Source: Nocardia sp. NBC_01730 (GTDB lineage Bacteria; Actinomycetota; Actinomycetes; Mycobacteriales; Mycobacteriaceae). From it: a DNA stretch of 64,000 bases. Under the pieces are notes generated by a model. The model worked only from the letters and a program-made list of their open reading frames with translations, was not told the DNA's origin and made no database searches. This document shows positions 15,001 to 27,000 of the stretch, one piece after another. The stretch spans positions 7,006,001 through 7,070,000 of the forward strand of contig NZ_CP109162.1 in NCBI RefSeq assembly GCF_035920445.1. Direction: 5' to 3'. Each line of letters opens with the position of its first letter. The first letter of the stretch is position 1. Made by a program: the position numbers and the translations under genes.

Positions 15001-18000
15001 ACCGGTTCGACCGACTCCAGGACATCGAGCTGGAGGTGCACCGCCTGGAAGGCGAAGTGCACGACGCGGTGGATGCCGTCCTCGAACAGGCCGACCCCGG
15101 CGCGGTCACCACCGACGACCTCGGTGGCACGGCCGGCTTCGTGCTGCCGGATGTGCTGCGCGCCGGGCCGTTCAACTGCGCCCCGGGGATGACGGGTTTC
15201 ATCGGCGACTTCCAGGAGCGGGTCGGCGGCCTGCGCGGCCCCGGGCTGCCCGACCACCCGCTGATCGACCTGTTCGGCGTGGGCGAGGAAACCCTTGCCC
15301 GGGCCATCGACGGGGAATGGGAAGAAGGCGGTTTCGGGGTCGGAGAGGCCGGCCTGCGCAACGTCATAAAGTTGGTGCGGGAGACGCGTGGCGCGGTGGC
15401 CGGGGTGATGGATTTCGGCCCGGCGGGCGCGCACGCCTTCGGTGTGGCGATGGGCACCGACGGCTACGTGGAGATCTACGAGAAAGTCGCAGGCCGGGAA
15501 CGGCGTTGGAGCGGCCCGGACGGTGCGGAGAAGTGGCTGGCCGAACGCTCCGGCATCGGTGTGGGCAAGGTGTTCGGGATCGTCCTTGACCGCAACGGAA
15601 AACCGAAGACCCCGTTCGTCGAAGGCCGCGACCGCGCCGAGGTAATCGCCCGATCCGCCCCGGCAGGCCCGATCCGCGGCCTGCCCGGTCCACCCGAGCG
15701 GCAGTCGGGCTCGCGGATCGATCCGGACGCGAGCATCCCGGAACGGGTCGGCGCCCGTGATGATGCGCAGCCGTCCGATGCGGAACCGCCCGACCCTCGG
15801 CTCGCGTTCCGGAAGCCGAACCGGGAGCTGCTCGACGAATTCATCCGCGTCGTCGCACTCAATTCGGCTGTGCTCCGTGACGATTCGGTGGCCAGGGAGG
15901 AAGCGCTCGCCGGGGGACAGCGCCGCATCGACGAACTCACAGCCCGGTACCCGGAACTCGCGGATCCGACCGTGAATCGGCAGATCATGCGATATCGAGT
16001 CGTTCATGAGCAGATGGAGCAGCTGGCGGGTGAGCTCGGTTGGGATCTCCCGAGGCTTCGCCAGCACCTGAAATCCGAGTTGGTGCAGCTCTATGCCGGA
16101 AAGTCGATGGCGGTCCGGGTGACACCGGACTCCCTGATGCGGATTCTCGCCGATGGGCGGTTCAAGACTCAGTTCGAAACCGGCCATTCGGATGCGGGTG
16201 CGGTCAACGCCCCCCGTCGGGCCGAACGGGAAGAGGAGTGGTTCGGCCACCCGCGGGACCTGGACCCGAGCCTGCGCCCGGTCTACACGTATCTGATTCT
16301 CGGCGGCGAGCGCCCCACCGGTCTGGCCGTATCGGAGAGCTCGTTCGATCTGCAGACCGAGATGCTGTCGCAGTACGGTCGGATCGAAGTGGTGCTGAAG
16401 TCACAGGTGCGCGACCGCGCGACCGCCTGTGTCGGGGATTCCTTGAATTACAGTGGTGATTCACTGGGAAGCGGCCGGGCGCGAACGATCCCCTCGCCGA
16501 TCACCGATCCCGAACCGGAGTCGTTCGGGATCGCCGCGTTGTCGACGGATACAAAGCAGGAACAGCCGCTGCGTGGAGTGGACCGCGACTACACCGGGCC
16601 GCAGTTCCGGCAGCGGCAATTCGTCGAATGCCATGTGCACGGCGGGATCACGCTCGACGACATCGACCACGTCAACCTGCCTGAAGAGCCCGATCCCGAA
16701 TTGCGGGCCGCGCTGGAACGTGCCGGAATTCCGTGGCGCGTGCTCAACAGCGAAACCGTCGCCCACGAAGGCGCCGGACCCGAATTCAGCGCCGAATGGC
16801 GGCGGTTGCACGAAGACCTGGCGATGCTGGACGCGCAAATCACAGTCTCGACCGAAGACGTGCGGTGGCATCCGCGTCTCGAGAAGCATCGCGAAATCCT
16901 GGACTGCGCCAAGGAAATGCGCCGGACGATCCTCGCCGACATCGAAACCCTCTCCCGGCTGCGTCCCGTCGAGGCAGAGGCCGAGAAGCTGCGCATTTCG
17001 CCGGAGGCAACCGGTTCGCTTGTCGGGAGCGGGGAGTCCACGCACGGCCGTCCTGAGACGGATGCCGACACCGATCAGCTGCGCATTCCGCTGAAGGCAA
17101 CCGGTTCGCTTGTTGTGCGCACCGTGGACGGTCTCGTGCAGAGCGGCCGTCCGTCTGACGAGACAGCCGGGGTGGTGACTGCCGTCGGGGTCGCGGAGGA
17201 GGCGTCCACGACGGTGGCGGTGGGTCGGCGCGACGACGGTCGCCGTCAGGCTGCGTTGGTGCTGCATACCGCCGAGGCGGCAGGCGTCATGCACGACAAC
17301 ATGGAACCTGAGCTCGACATCACCCCGGTTCGCGTCGAATTCGGTGATTACACAGCAGAATTCAAGGTTCGGTATTCCTACGACGAAACCATTGTCCAGG
17401 TGCATGTCATGCACACCCATCCGGAGGTGGACAGCGAGGAATCCCGCGCAGTGCGCAGCATGATCGATGCTGCGTTCCGAGAGCAGTTCCACACCAAGAA
17501 GATCGTGGTAACGGAGTTCTTCGAACCGGGCAACCGCCAGCCGCGAGTACTCGACCCGTTCCGGGGCGTTACCCATAGCGAGGATTGGTTCGCCGTCAGT
17601 GGCAGGTGGCACACCGAGTTGACCCTCGGCTTGCCGGGGCTCGACTCGGTCTCGCGCCGGAACAGCCCGGTATTGGCGAGCATCTGGTTGTCGGACCGGC
17701 TGCGGGAAAGCGGGTGGGGCACCGGCGAACAGGTCGCCATCGCCGAGTCCGCGCTGGGTGCTGTGGTTGCGGATTCTTTGGAGAACACCACCGGGGAGGT
17801 CCGGGTGGAGGTGACGTTGACCGACCGGGCCGGTGCCCTGCTGGTGGAAGTGTTCGACGACGGCAGCGGGGACCATGACCTGGCCGTGCTGACCGGGGTC
17901 GACGATTCCGGTGTCCGGCTGCTGCCTGATGGTGGCCGCCGGGTGACCTGGTTCGTACTTCAGGCACCGGGCGGTGTCGTGACCGGAGGGCCACGGCCCG

Positions 18001-21000
18001 AGGGGCCGGGCCCGCAGCCAAGTCCGGCACCCGACGGCGAACCGGATGCACGGCCGTCCGAGGTGGATGTGCTCGATGAGTCACCTCGAGAGGAGGCACG
18101 CACTGTCGGGCGGAAACCGGATTTCGCCGCTGACACCGGTCGAAACACGGAAACCCGCGCGACACTCGTCGACCCGCTGGAAGCGGCGGACGAATCCCGC
18201 CAGGTCGCACAGCGAACCGGAGGGCAAGACGATGCCCGCCGTGAGCTGTGGGACTCGGACGAAAGCGACACCAACTGGCGGCAGCTGCGGACCCAGGACG
18301 AGGTTGCCCTGGTGCGGATGCTGTATCACCGACCGGAAGTGCGGCGCGCGGCAGCCGCGATGCTGGATCGGTTGCGCGCGGTGCAGCACAAGCTGCACCC
18401 GCGGGCGACACAGGAACAGCGCGACTCCGCCTTCTACGCCTACAACGTCCCCGGAGCTCCGGACACCATGCGGGACCCCGACCTGTGGGGCGGTGCGGTG
18501 TTGCGGTCGGTGCCGCTGGAGCAGCTGCGTCGCGACGGGAACCTGCGTGAGCTGATGTCCGCGATCCTCAACGCGATGGTCCGCAACGCCGAGGTGCAGA
18601 GCGCTGCGGGCACCACGCTGAACGAGGGGCTCGCCGCGCTGTTCAACAACCCCGATTGGGAGGTGACAGCGGACGGAGCGGGGTTGAATGTCGAGGCGCT
18701 GCGCCAGATTCGGGAGTCGGTCAAGGCCGCGAAACCGGACACCGAGATTACCGAGGAGGACCTGCGCGAGGTTCGCCACCTCGCGCTGCCCACTCCCGAG
18801 GCACAGGCTGCGCTGGACGAATACCACCGCAGCAGAGGCAACAACATCAGCCCCAACCGGGCGACGGACGCGCAACGTCGCCGCGCGTTCACCGTGCGGA
18901 ACCTGGCGGACCTCGGCACGCCGTTGTCGCAACGGGAATTGGAGGCGATTCCTTCGGAGAAGCTGCGGCTGCTGCGCAAAACGGTGCTGGAACCGGAATA
19001 CCCGCTGCCGCGAGAACAGCGGCGTGGCAGGGTGGATGCCAAGGAGTTGGAGCAGCAGTTGCTTCGCGACGCGGGCGACGAACACGGTCACGTCGAAGTC
19101 CTTTATAGCTACGACTCCCGGGGTCGCCGGGTGTACGACACGTTCGGCAATGCTGTCGTGGACCGAGTGCTCGTCTACAGCGATGAGGGGCCGATCGCTC
19201 CGGACGACGTGTGGGATACGGATTTCCGGCACTTCGATGTCGCTTTGCCGTGGCGGCACGGGACATCGCTGGTCGAATTCCGCACGGGAAGCGACTGGTT
19301 CCAAGAGACCGCGATGGCCCGGGGAATCCCGGTGACCGCAGGAATCGCGGGCAGCACCGTCCGATTCATGGCCCCGGCGGGCTGGTTGATGCCGGGTGCC
19401 GAATCGGAGGATTTCCTGTTCGCTGTCATCGCTTTCGTCGCATCGCAGCACCATTCGCTGTACGAAGTTGCGCAGGCACTGAAGATCCTCGGCATAGATC
19501 TGGTCGACGCCGACCCGAACGCGCCGGACTTCGTCTCCACGCTGTACCGCGCCGTTGTCGACCGAGTCCGTGCCCGGTACGGTGCCGCCTCGATCCCGAG
19601 CCGCTCCGATCATGGCGCCGAAACGGAGGCCGCCGACGCCGATATCGCCGATGGGACTGCGCCTGCTGAAGTTCCCACGCGTGGGGCACGTGCCGATGCG
19701 GATCAGCGCAACACGGTCGCCCGGATCGAACAGGTCGAGGCCGAGCGCGTCGAGTCTCGGGTGCCGCACGGCGAACTTGTGACCGGCCTGGGCGAGCCGG
19801 AGTTGCCGGAGTTGCCGCTGGACAGGACCTTCGGGCGGAATCCCGAGGATGGGCGGCCGCCATCGGCTGAGCCGCGCGCCACCGACCGGCAGCAGCCGCG
19901 AGGCTCGGATGAAGACGACACCAACTGGCGAGCAGGCTCGGCCTTCGGGCCGAAAAACGGGCTGCGCGACCAGGATGGTCGGCCTGTCGAGGAGCTCGGC
20001 GAACCCGAGCTGGCCGAGCGGCTGGCCGGGGAAACCCGGTCGGCCGCGGGGGTCAGCCAGAAGGGCGCGACCCACCACCGCAACGAGGACGCGATGGCGG
20101 TCGTGGAGCTCACCCGCGCGGGGAAGCGGGTCGTGGCCGCCGCGGCATTCGACGGGGTGAGCGGGGCGCCGGATGGGCACCGCGCAGCACAGGAGGCGGG
20201 GGCCGAGCTCGGCAGGTACCTGGAAGAGAAGTGGCCGCGGGCTCGATTCGGGCGCAGGCTCACTCTGGAGGCGATACTGCGGGACGCGCTGCACCACGTT
20301 CAGCTGAAGGTGCAGGCATTGGGGCGGCGGCCCGAGTACGCCGACCACCCGGACGGGCCTCCCCAGTGCACGGTCGCGGTCGCGGTCGTCGAACAGGATC
20401 GGTTCGTCATCGGGTGGGTTGGGGACAGCCGAGTGGGTTGGGTGTCTGCCGACGGTCGACATGCGATCTGGTTGACCGACGACCACTCTTCCATCCGGAT
20501 GTTCGCGAAGGAGCGCGGAATAACCGAGCGCGAGGCGCTCGAACAGAACCCGTGGCTGCGGGATTACCAGCACGCCATCGAATACGCCCTCGGTCGGGAG
20601 GGCCGGATCCCGGCGGGGCCGGACGACAACGTCGTACCAGGGGAATACGTCACAACCGTTCTGGTGTCGGATGACATCGACGCGCCCGTGACAGCCGAGG
20701 ACGGCACGATCACGGTGCCGCGCGGTGGTGTCGTGTTTACGGTCACCGACGGTGCGGTGAAGACGATGTCCGGTCCCGAGGCGCTCGGCGATGTTGTCGG
20801 CAGTCACGCTGGTGATTTGGGCGCGATCGCGGCCGCGGTTGTCGACCGTGCGAATGCCGAAGGGGAAGTCGATGACATCACCATCGTGGCCGTGCAGCAC
20901 CCGTCGGCCGACGGCGAGGCCCTGCGGCCCGAGGCCGCCGCGCCGCCGAAAAAGCCGCGAGCGCGGTTGCGGACGCCAACTCTACGGAGCAGGCGCGGTG

Positions 21001-24000
21001 TGGCGGAGCCGCCGGTGCCGTGGCCCGGCACCGGTGCGGGGGGGCTTTTGTCGCGCCGCGGCATCGCAGACCATGGACGCACTCCACCACTCGGCGACGG
21101 CAGCGCCGTGCCGGAGTTCGGCATCGCGGGCCGGGACACGCAGGCGACCCCGATCGGCCGGGAACAAGGCGGTAGGACGTTGCTCCCGGCCGGGCAGGAG
21201 GCTCCGTGGGTCCACGACGGCGCCTCGGGATCGGTGCACACCCGGCAGTCCGGGGAACCCGGCGGGACGAACACGGATCCTGAAGTAATTCAGCCGGCTC
21301 ACGAGGATTTGGTCGCCGAACGGGCCGAGGCAGCGGCGGAACTGGCGAAGGCGGCTGCCAGGACGGGCGCGGATCTGGAGATCTTGCAATCGGATCGGTT
21401 CGAACAGGAGCTGGAAGCCTCCCGGCGAGGCCTGGATGAACAAGGGGTCCTCGACGCGGACCGCTACGACACCGACCTGCGGTCGGCGACAGTTCGGTAC
21501 CGCGAGGTCGCCACTATGGTTCGTCGGCTGGAGGAACTCGGTGCCGTGTCGAAGGACGCGACGCCCTCGCGGTACCGACTGCTGGTGAAGCATGCTGCTG
21601 CGGTGCTGGCCCGGCGGGCAGCGCTGCATGAACTGCGGGAAGCTGCCGCCGTGGCAGGTGCTGACCTGGTGGCGCTGCGGTCTGCGGCGGGAGCCGGGAC
21701 CGAGATGGACGCGGTACGCGGTCGGATTCCCGATGAGGCATATCGGCAGCTGTCCTCGGCACTGAGCAGCTATTTCGACATCGCGGAATCGGTTCGCCGG
21801 CTGGAGCGGGCCATCGCGGCACACGAGGCCGTCGTGGATAGCCGTGTCGGTACCACTGATCCCGATAAGTCTCTCGCGGTGCGAAAAATTCGGAGCCTTT
21901 CAGCAGACCAGCGAGAGGTGACCGTTGCGTTCAGCTGGGGTGAAGCGGGGGCGGTGGAAGCTGCCGCGTCGGTGTTGGGGGACAAGCTGCGCGAGTTGGG
22001 CTGGCGTGATGCGGATCAGATCGTCGCGGCGATGGAGGTGGTGCGTAACGCCGGACTCGGCGTGATGCGATTCGTAGCGGACTTCCCTGCACTGGAGGAG
22101 CTGAATCAGTTCGGAAACCTCAACCGGCTGCCCGGAACATTGCGGGGTTCTCGCCCAGGAGGGGATCTGAATGATGTCTTCATCCGGGCGATGGTGCGAC
22201 CGCGGTCGCAATTGGTGGTGCGATTGTCGGCGGATGTCGATGTCCGTTCGCTGCACATCTCCGTCGAATGCGATCAATTCCGCCCGGTGGGGCCGTTGGA
22301 TGAAGAAGTCCGTCAGGTCCTGGACGAGCTTATTCCGCAGCACAGTGCCGACGCGGTGGGCGAGGAGGTCTACCGGTCGCTGGAGGCTGCCACGCGGTCG
22401 GGGGTGGAGTCGCACGGGGAAGCCTGGGCGTATTTCGAAGAGCCGCGTGCTGTGGACGGGCCGGCGCGAGGTCCTGTCGACGGTGATGAGGTGGCCGAGG
22501 CACCGGACCAGGCGACGCGGGATTTCGCGGCCGAGCGACGGATGGTCGAGAAACTATACGACGATCATCATGTCCGGTTGCTCGGATGGGAGGACAAGGA
22601 AGTCAAGGGGGACGCCTTGGCGTCCGCTGTCCGCACGTTGCGTGACCTGATCCCGGAATACGGTGGCAGGCACAACCTTCGAGAAGTGCGCTTCATCGAT
22701 CAGAATGAATTGAGAGAAATTGACCCCCTGGCTGGCGGCCGACCCGACGCCGGCCCTGGTGCGATTACGTATTACTGCGGGACTCGCTATACCGGGACGA
22801 ATGCGAATTACTATGCGGTCATCGCGATCGATCGTAGGGCGGTAGTCGACCGGAAATTGTCCGCGGAGACATTGCGGTACTCGCTGGAGAAAAACTGGTT
22901 GGGCTGGTCGGCAGGGGATCTGGTCTCCGCTTACCTGCGCCACGAGTTCGGCCATGTGGTGGATCAGTCTCGCGGAATCACCAGGTCCGGCGGCGGCATT
23001 CGAGAGAGCCTGGAAAAGGCTTTCGATGTTTATCGCAGCCGTGGGTTGCTGCCGGCGAACACTGAATTCGACGCCTGGTTGGGGCTGCTTCCGCGCTATG
23101 CCTTCGTCGACGGCGACCCGACAAAGGGGTTGCAGGACAAGGAGACACTGGCGGAGGGGAGCAAGGCCGGGGCACTGGACACGTCGTTGCCGTTGACCGA
23201 CCCGGCGCGGGTAGTGCACGGGTTGTCGCATGGTCTAGCCGCGGAAGAGTACGCGAAGACCATGACGGACTGGACGCAAGCACACACGGCCAACCGTGAG
23301 AGCTTGGCTGGGCTGCTGGGGTCGTTGGCGGAACTGCCCGATACGGCGCCCCCCGCCGAGGGCGACGGATCGTCCCGGCGCCCGGATGTGCCGTGGCCGC
23401 ACCAGTACAACCAGTGTGGTCCGTTGACGATGCAGGACATCGGCGCGGTGACGCGCAGGGCCGGTCTCGACGGTTTCACCGCCGGGCTCGACGGTCTGCT
23501 GGTCAGCCGCATCGAAGACGTGATGGGCGGGCGCAAACAAGCTTTCACGAATCTCGATGAGGCCGTGGACCGGCTGAAGGAATGGGGCGCGCGGCTGGAC
23601 AACGACAACCTGGGCAGCGGCCGTGATGTGGGTTTGCTCGTGTTCGACCCGACGCACACCGGAAAGGACGGGGCGCACGGGGATCTCGGCCACGCGTACT
23701 GGCTGGTCCGTCGGGTGGACGCGGACGGAACCGTGCGCATCGAGCTGCGTGACCCGGGCAAGGGGGTGTTCCAACCCAATGTCGTGCCGTCCCCGGAGTC
23801 GGCCGGTCGTCCGGTGTTCGGCATGTTCCTCGACAGCGACGGCGAGCGGGTGGAAGTCGCCGACGCCGAGGGTTTCGTGCGGACCAGCGACCACGACTTC
23901 CGTGTCGGCGCGTCCGACCCGGATCGGCGGATACTCGGCGAGCGGCTTCGGCCAACGGGGGAGCAGGCGGGGGACCCCGTCATGATCGGTGCTCGGCCGG

Positions 24001-27000
24001 AGCCGTTCGATATCGATGAGGACGAACTCCGACGGGCGGCGCAGGCCGTCAGATCGGATCCGGCGGCGTTTGATTCGTTGCGCGCACGTATCGAGCCTTG
24101 GCTGTACCGATCGGTCTCGGATGCGGTCCAAGGTGATCGGGACCTGCCGTCGGTTCCAGCCGACGCCGCCTACACCGCACCGGACGGTTCGACCGGTGCG
24201 CGGGAGGCGGGGCATTTCCGCAACCAGTGCGGGCGGTTGGTGCTGGAGTTGCTGCCGTGGGTGGACCCGGACCTGGTGCCCAACGCCGAAGACCTCGGCC
24301 TGCGGGGCATGTTGGTGAAGGACATCGTGCGTATTGCGGGTGCGAACGCGGCGCTGGTTCGGCGGTTCGCGGTGGATCCGACTCGTCCACATCGGGGTGT
24401 TGTGGACGCGTTGCTGGCTCTGCCGGAGTCTCAGCGTGAGGGCGCGTCGGTGTTGGTGTTCGACGGTCTGGACAAGGCTGATGAGCACGGTGTCGCCGGG
24501 CACGCGTTCCGGTTGGTCTATCGGGACGGTGAGATTCACGTCGAAGATCCGGGCAAGGAAGTGTTCGGACCGTTCGAGGACACGGTGGATCCGGCGGCAC
24601 TAGCGGACCTGAAGGGGGTGTGGGCGGTCGCGTTCGACCGCGACGGAAATCCGATCGATCTGCCAGGAACGCAAGCCGACGCCGCCGAACTCGAGTTCGC
24701 GGTCGGCCTGTCCCAGGACACGATCGGTGATCAGACGTTGTCCCTGCTGGGCGCGGCTGGGTCAGAGTGGACGGCTCAGCTGTTGCGAACCGTAATGGTT
24801 CGGCATGTACCGGAATTGGGGTCCAGGTCCGGCGGCTTTTTCCCAGGTGCGCTGACGGAACTCATCCTGACGCGGGGTATGGATCTCCTCACTCAGGCGC
24901 GTATCCGGGTCCACGAGAACCAGCATGCCGTGGACTTCGACGACCACCCTTGGCCGGACCCCCACACGATGACGCGCGGTGAGTACGTCCATGCGACTTT
25001 GCACCATGAAGCCCGGGCTTTCGCCAGGGAAGTCCTGTTGGCACTGGCGTTTGACTTGCGTGGCTACGGCATCGAGGAAACGGGCGATCTCGTCATCTTC
25101 ACCGAGGCCTACGACAAGGCCGTCGCGGATGAGCTGAAGGTTCGCCCGGAACTCACCGCGGCGCAACAGGAGGCTGTTGGATACCAAGCCGGTGTTCAGG
25201 CCTTGGAAAAGGTCCTCGCGACGTCCGATAAGAACGGCAAGCCCGGACACTACGTGCGAAAAGCCCGCAAGGAGTGGCTCGCCGCGCGCAAGCACGCCGA
25301 CCGGCTGAATGTGCACACGCCGACCACACCGGAGCAAGCAACGGAAATCCGGCGGTCGGCGATGGCGAGAACGGCCGCTGACCGGGACCTCGCCATGGTG
25401 GACCGCGCGATCGAGCGGGAACTCGAGCGGCAGCGCGCTGCCCCGCCGGGCCCGGTGCCGCCTGCCGATGGTCGTCGCCGGGCACACTCCGCGCTGCTGC
25501 TGCGGGACCTGGTCGCATGGCGTGCGGCCGCGGCGCGGGACGCGGCCGCACGTCATGCCGCGGCCGACACGGTAGTCGCACGTGATGTGCTGCGCGCCGT
25601 CCTGCAGCATGAGCCAGGCACGCTGCTGACCGAACACGTCGCGGTGATCGGTGGCAACCGGCCGCGGCTGGTCGTAGTGGCCGACGAGGCCGATCATGTC
25701 CGACTGCGCGCCGACGCGATAGCTGCCCACCCCGAACTGGAGGGCCTGGCTGATCTGGACTGTGAGTACTTGGGCGCTTTCAGCGACTGGAACGGAACGG
25801 TGCGGTGGGACCGTATCGGGAAGCCGAAATCTCGACCGAAACCGCAACTGCCCGAAGTTCCCTGGCTGGACCTGGCCGAGCAGGCTTCGGCTCGGCGACT
25901 CCGCCGGGTTCGGCAGCTACTGCGCGAGACGGAGATCGGTCGGTGGGCCGACCAGTTCTTGCACGACAATGGCATTCACCTGCTCCTGGAAGCGCATGCC
26001 GACGACCGGCTGTACCCGGCCAGGAAGGTCCTGGTGCTCGATGTCGGTGGCTCCGACGCTGAACTGGCCGCGGCCATGGTCGCGGGCGCCTTCCACGTCC
26101 AGCAGGATTTGGAGCGTGTCGACGGCAACTCCATTCAGGAGTTGCTGCACTCGGAACGTTCGGAGTGGGTGGCGCAGCGGCTCGACGAGGAGGCGGAAGC
26201 GCAGGCCGGGCGTGCCGAGGCGTTGCGGCAACTGCGAGAAGCGGCGAAGTCACGTGACGGACGACAACGGCCGGGGGGCTACGACACCGAGCCGCCCAAT
26301 GCGCTGGAACTCGCTTACACGGCGGCGTACCAGCACGTTCTCGACGAAACCTGGCGCGGCCGCCCGCCGTCGGCGGCGGAAATCGGGCTTGCCTGGCAAG
26401 CCGGTATCGCTGCGGTGCGACCGCTGCTGGAGCGCGTCGGGCCACGACTGTCCGCGAAAACCTACGCCGAGTTCTATGGTCGGGTCTGGTTCGACGCACA
26501 AGGATTCAAGCCTGTCGACGCCGGTGCCTTCGATCGGGCCCGGGACGACGCGCACGGGGCCGGGCCGAATACCGCCATCGAGCCGTGGGTCGAGCTCGAC
26601 GTGCAGGGGCGGCTTACCGCGCTGGCCCAGGAACGGAACGAGGCTCGGGAGCTGCGGGAGCGGGCGCGCGCCGAACTGACCGAATCGACCGACGAGGAAC
26701 TGGCCGAGCTGGGCCCGGTTTCCGGTGAGCTGGAATTGCTGCGCCGGGCCGTCGATCCGCGGACCCGCGCCTTGGTCGCACGGATCGACGCCTACCACCG
26801 GTGGGACGCGCGGGCCGGCCTGCTCGACACCACGATCGCTGCTTACGAGCAAGCGGATCGGCAGCGGGCCATGTGCGATCGGCTGGCTGTCGAGCGATCG
26901 CTCGACCCGGCGCAGGCGCGGCCGGGTTCGCTGTTGCTGGGCGAACTGACCCGTGAGCGAGACGAGGCACAGGGTGCACTGGCGGAATTCCTTGATATCG

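Noticed and set aside
13967..15589. A + strand open frame of 540 codons in another phase
   Set aside because: Its translation is Arg/Gly/Ala/Pro low-complexity, while the main frame holds deamidase domain 4 with NCAP and AHAFG over the same bases.
18081..20900. A minus-strand open frame of about 940 codons
   Set aside because: It is antisense to the PP2C domain and its flank, all of whose catalytic residues are in the + frame. Its composition is typical of a shadow frame.
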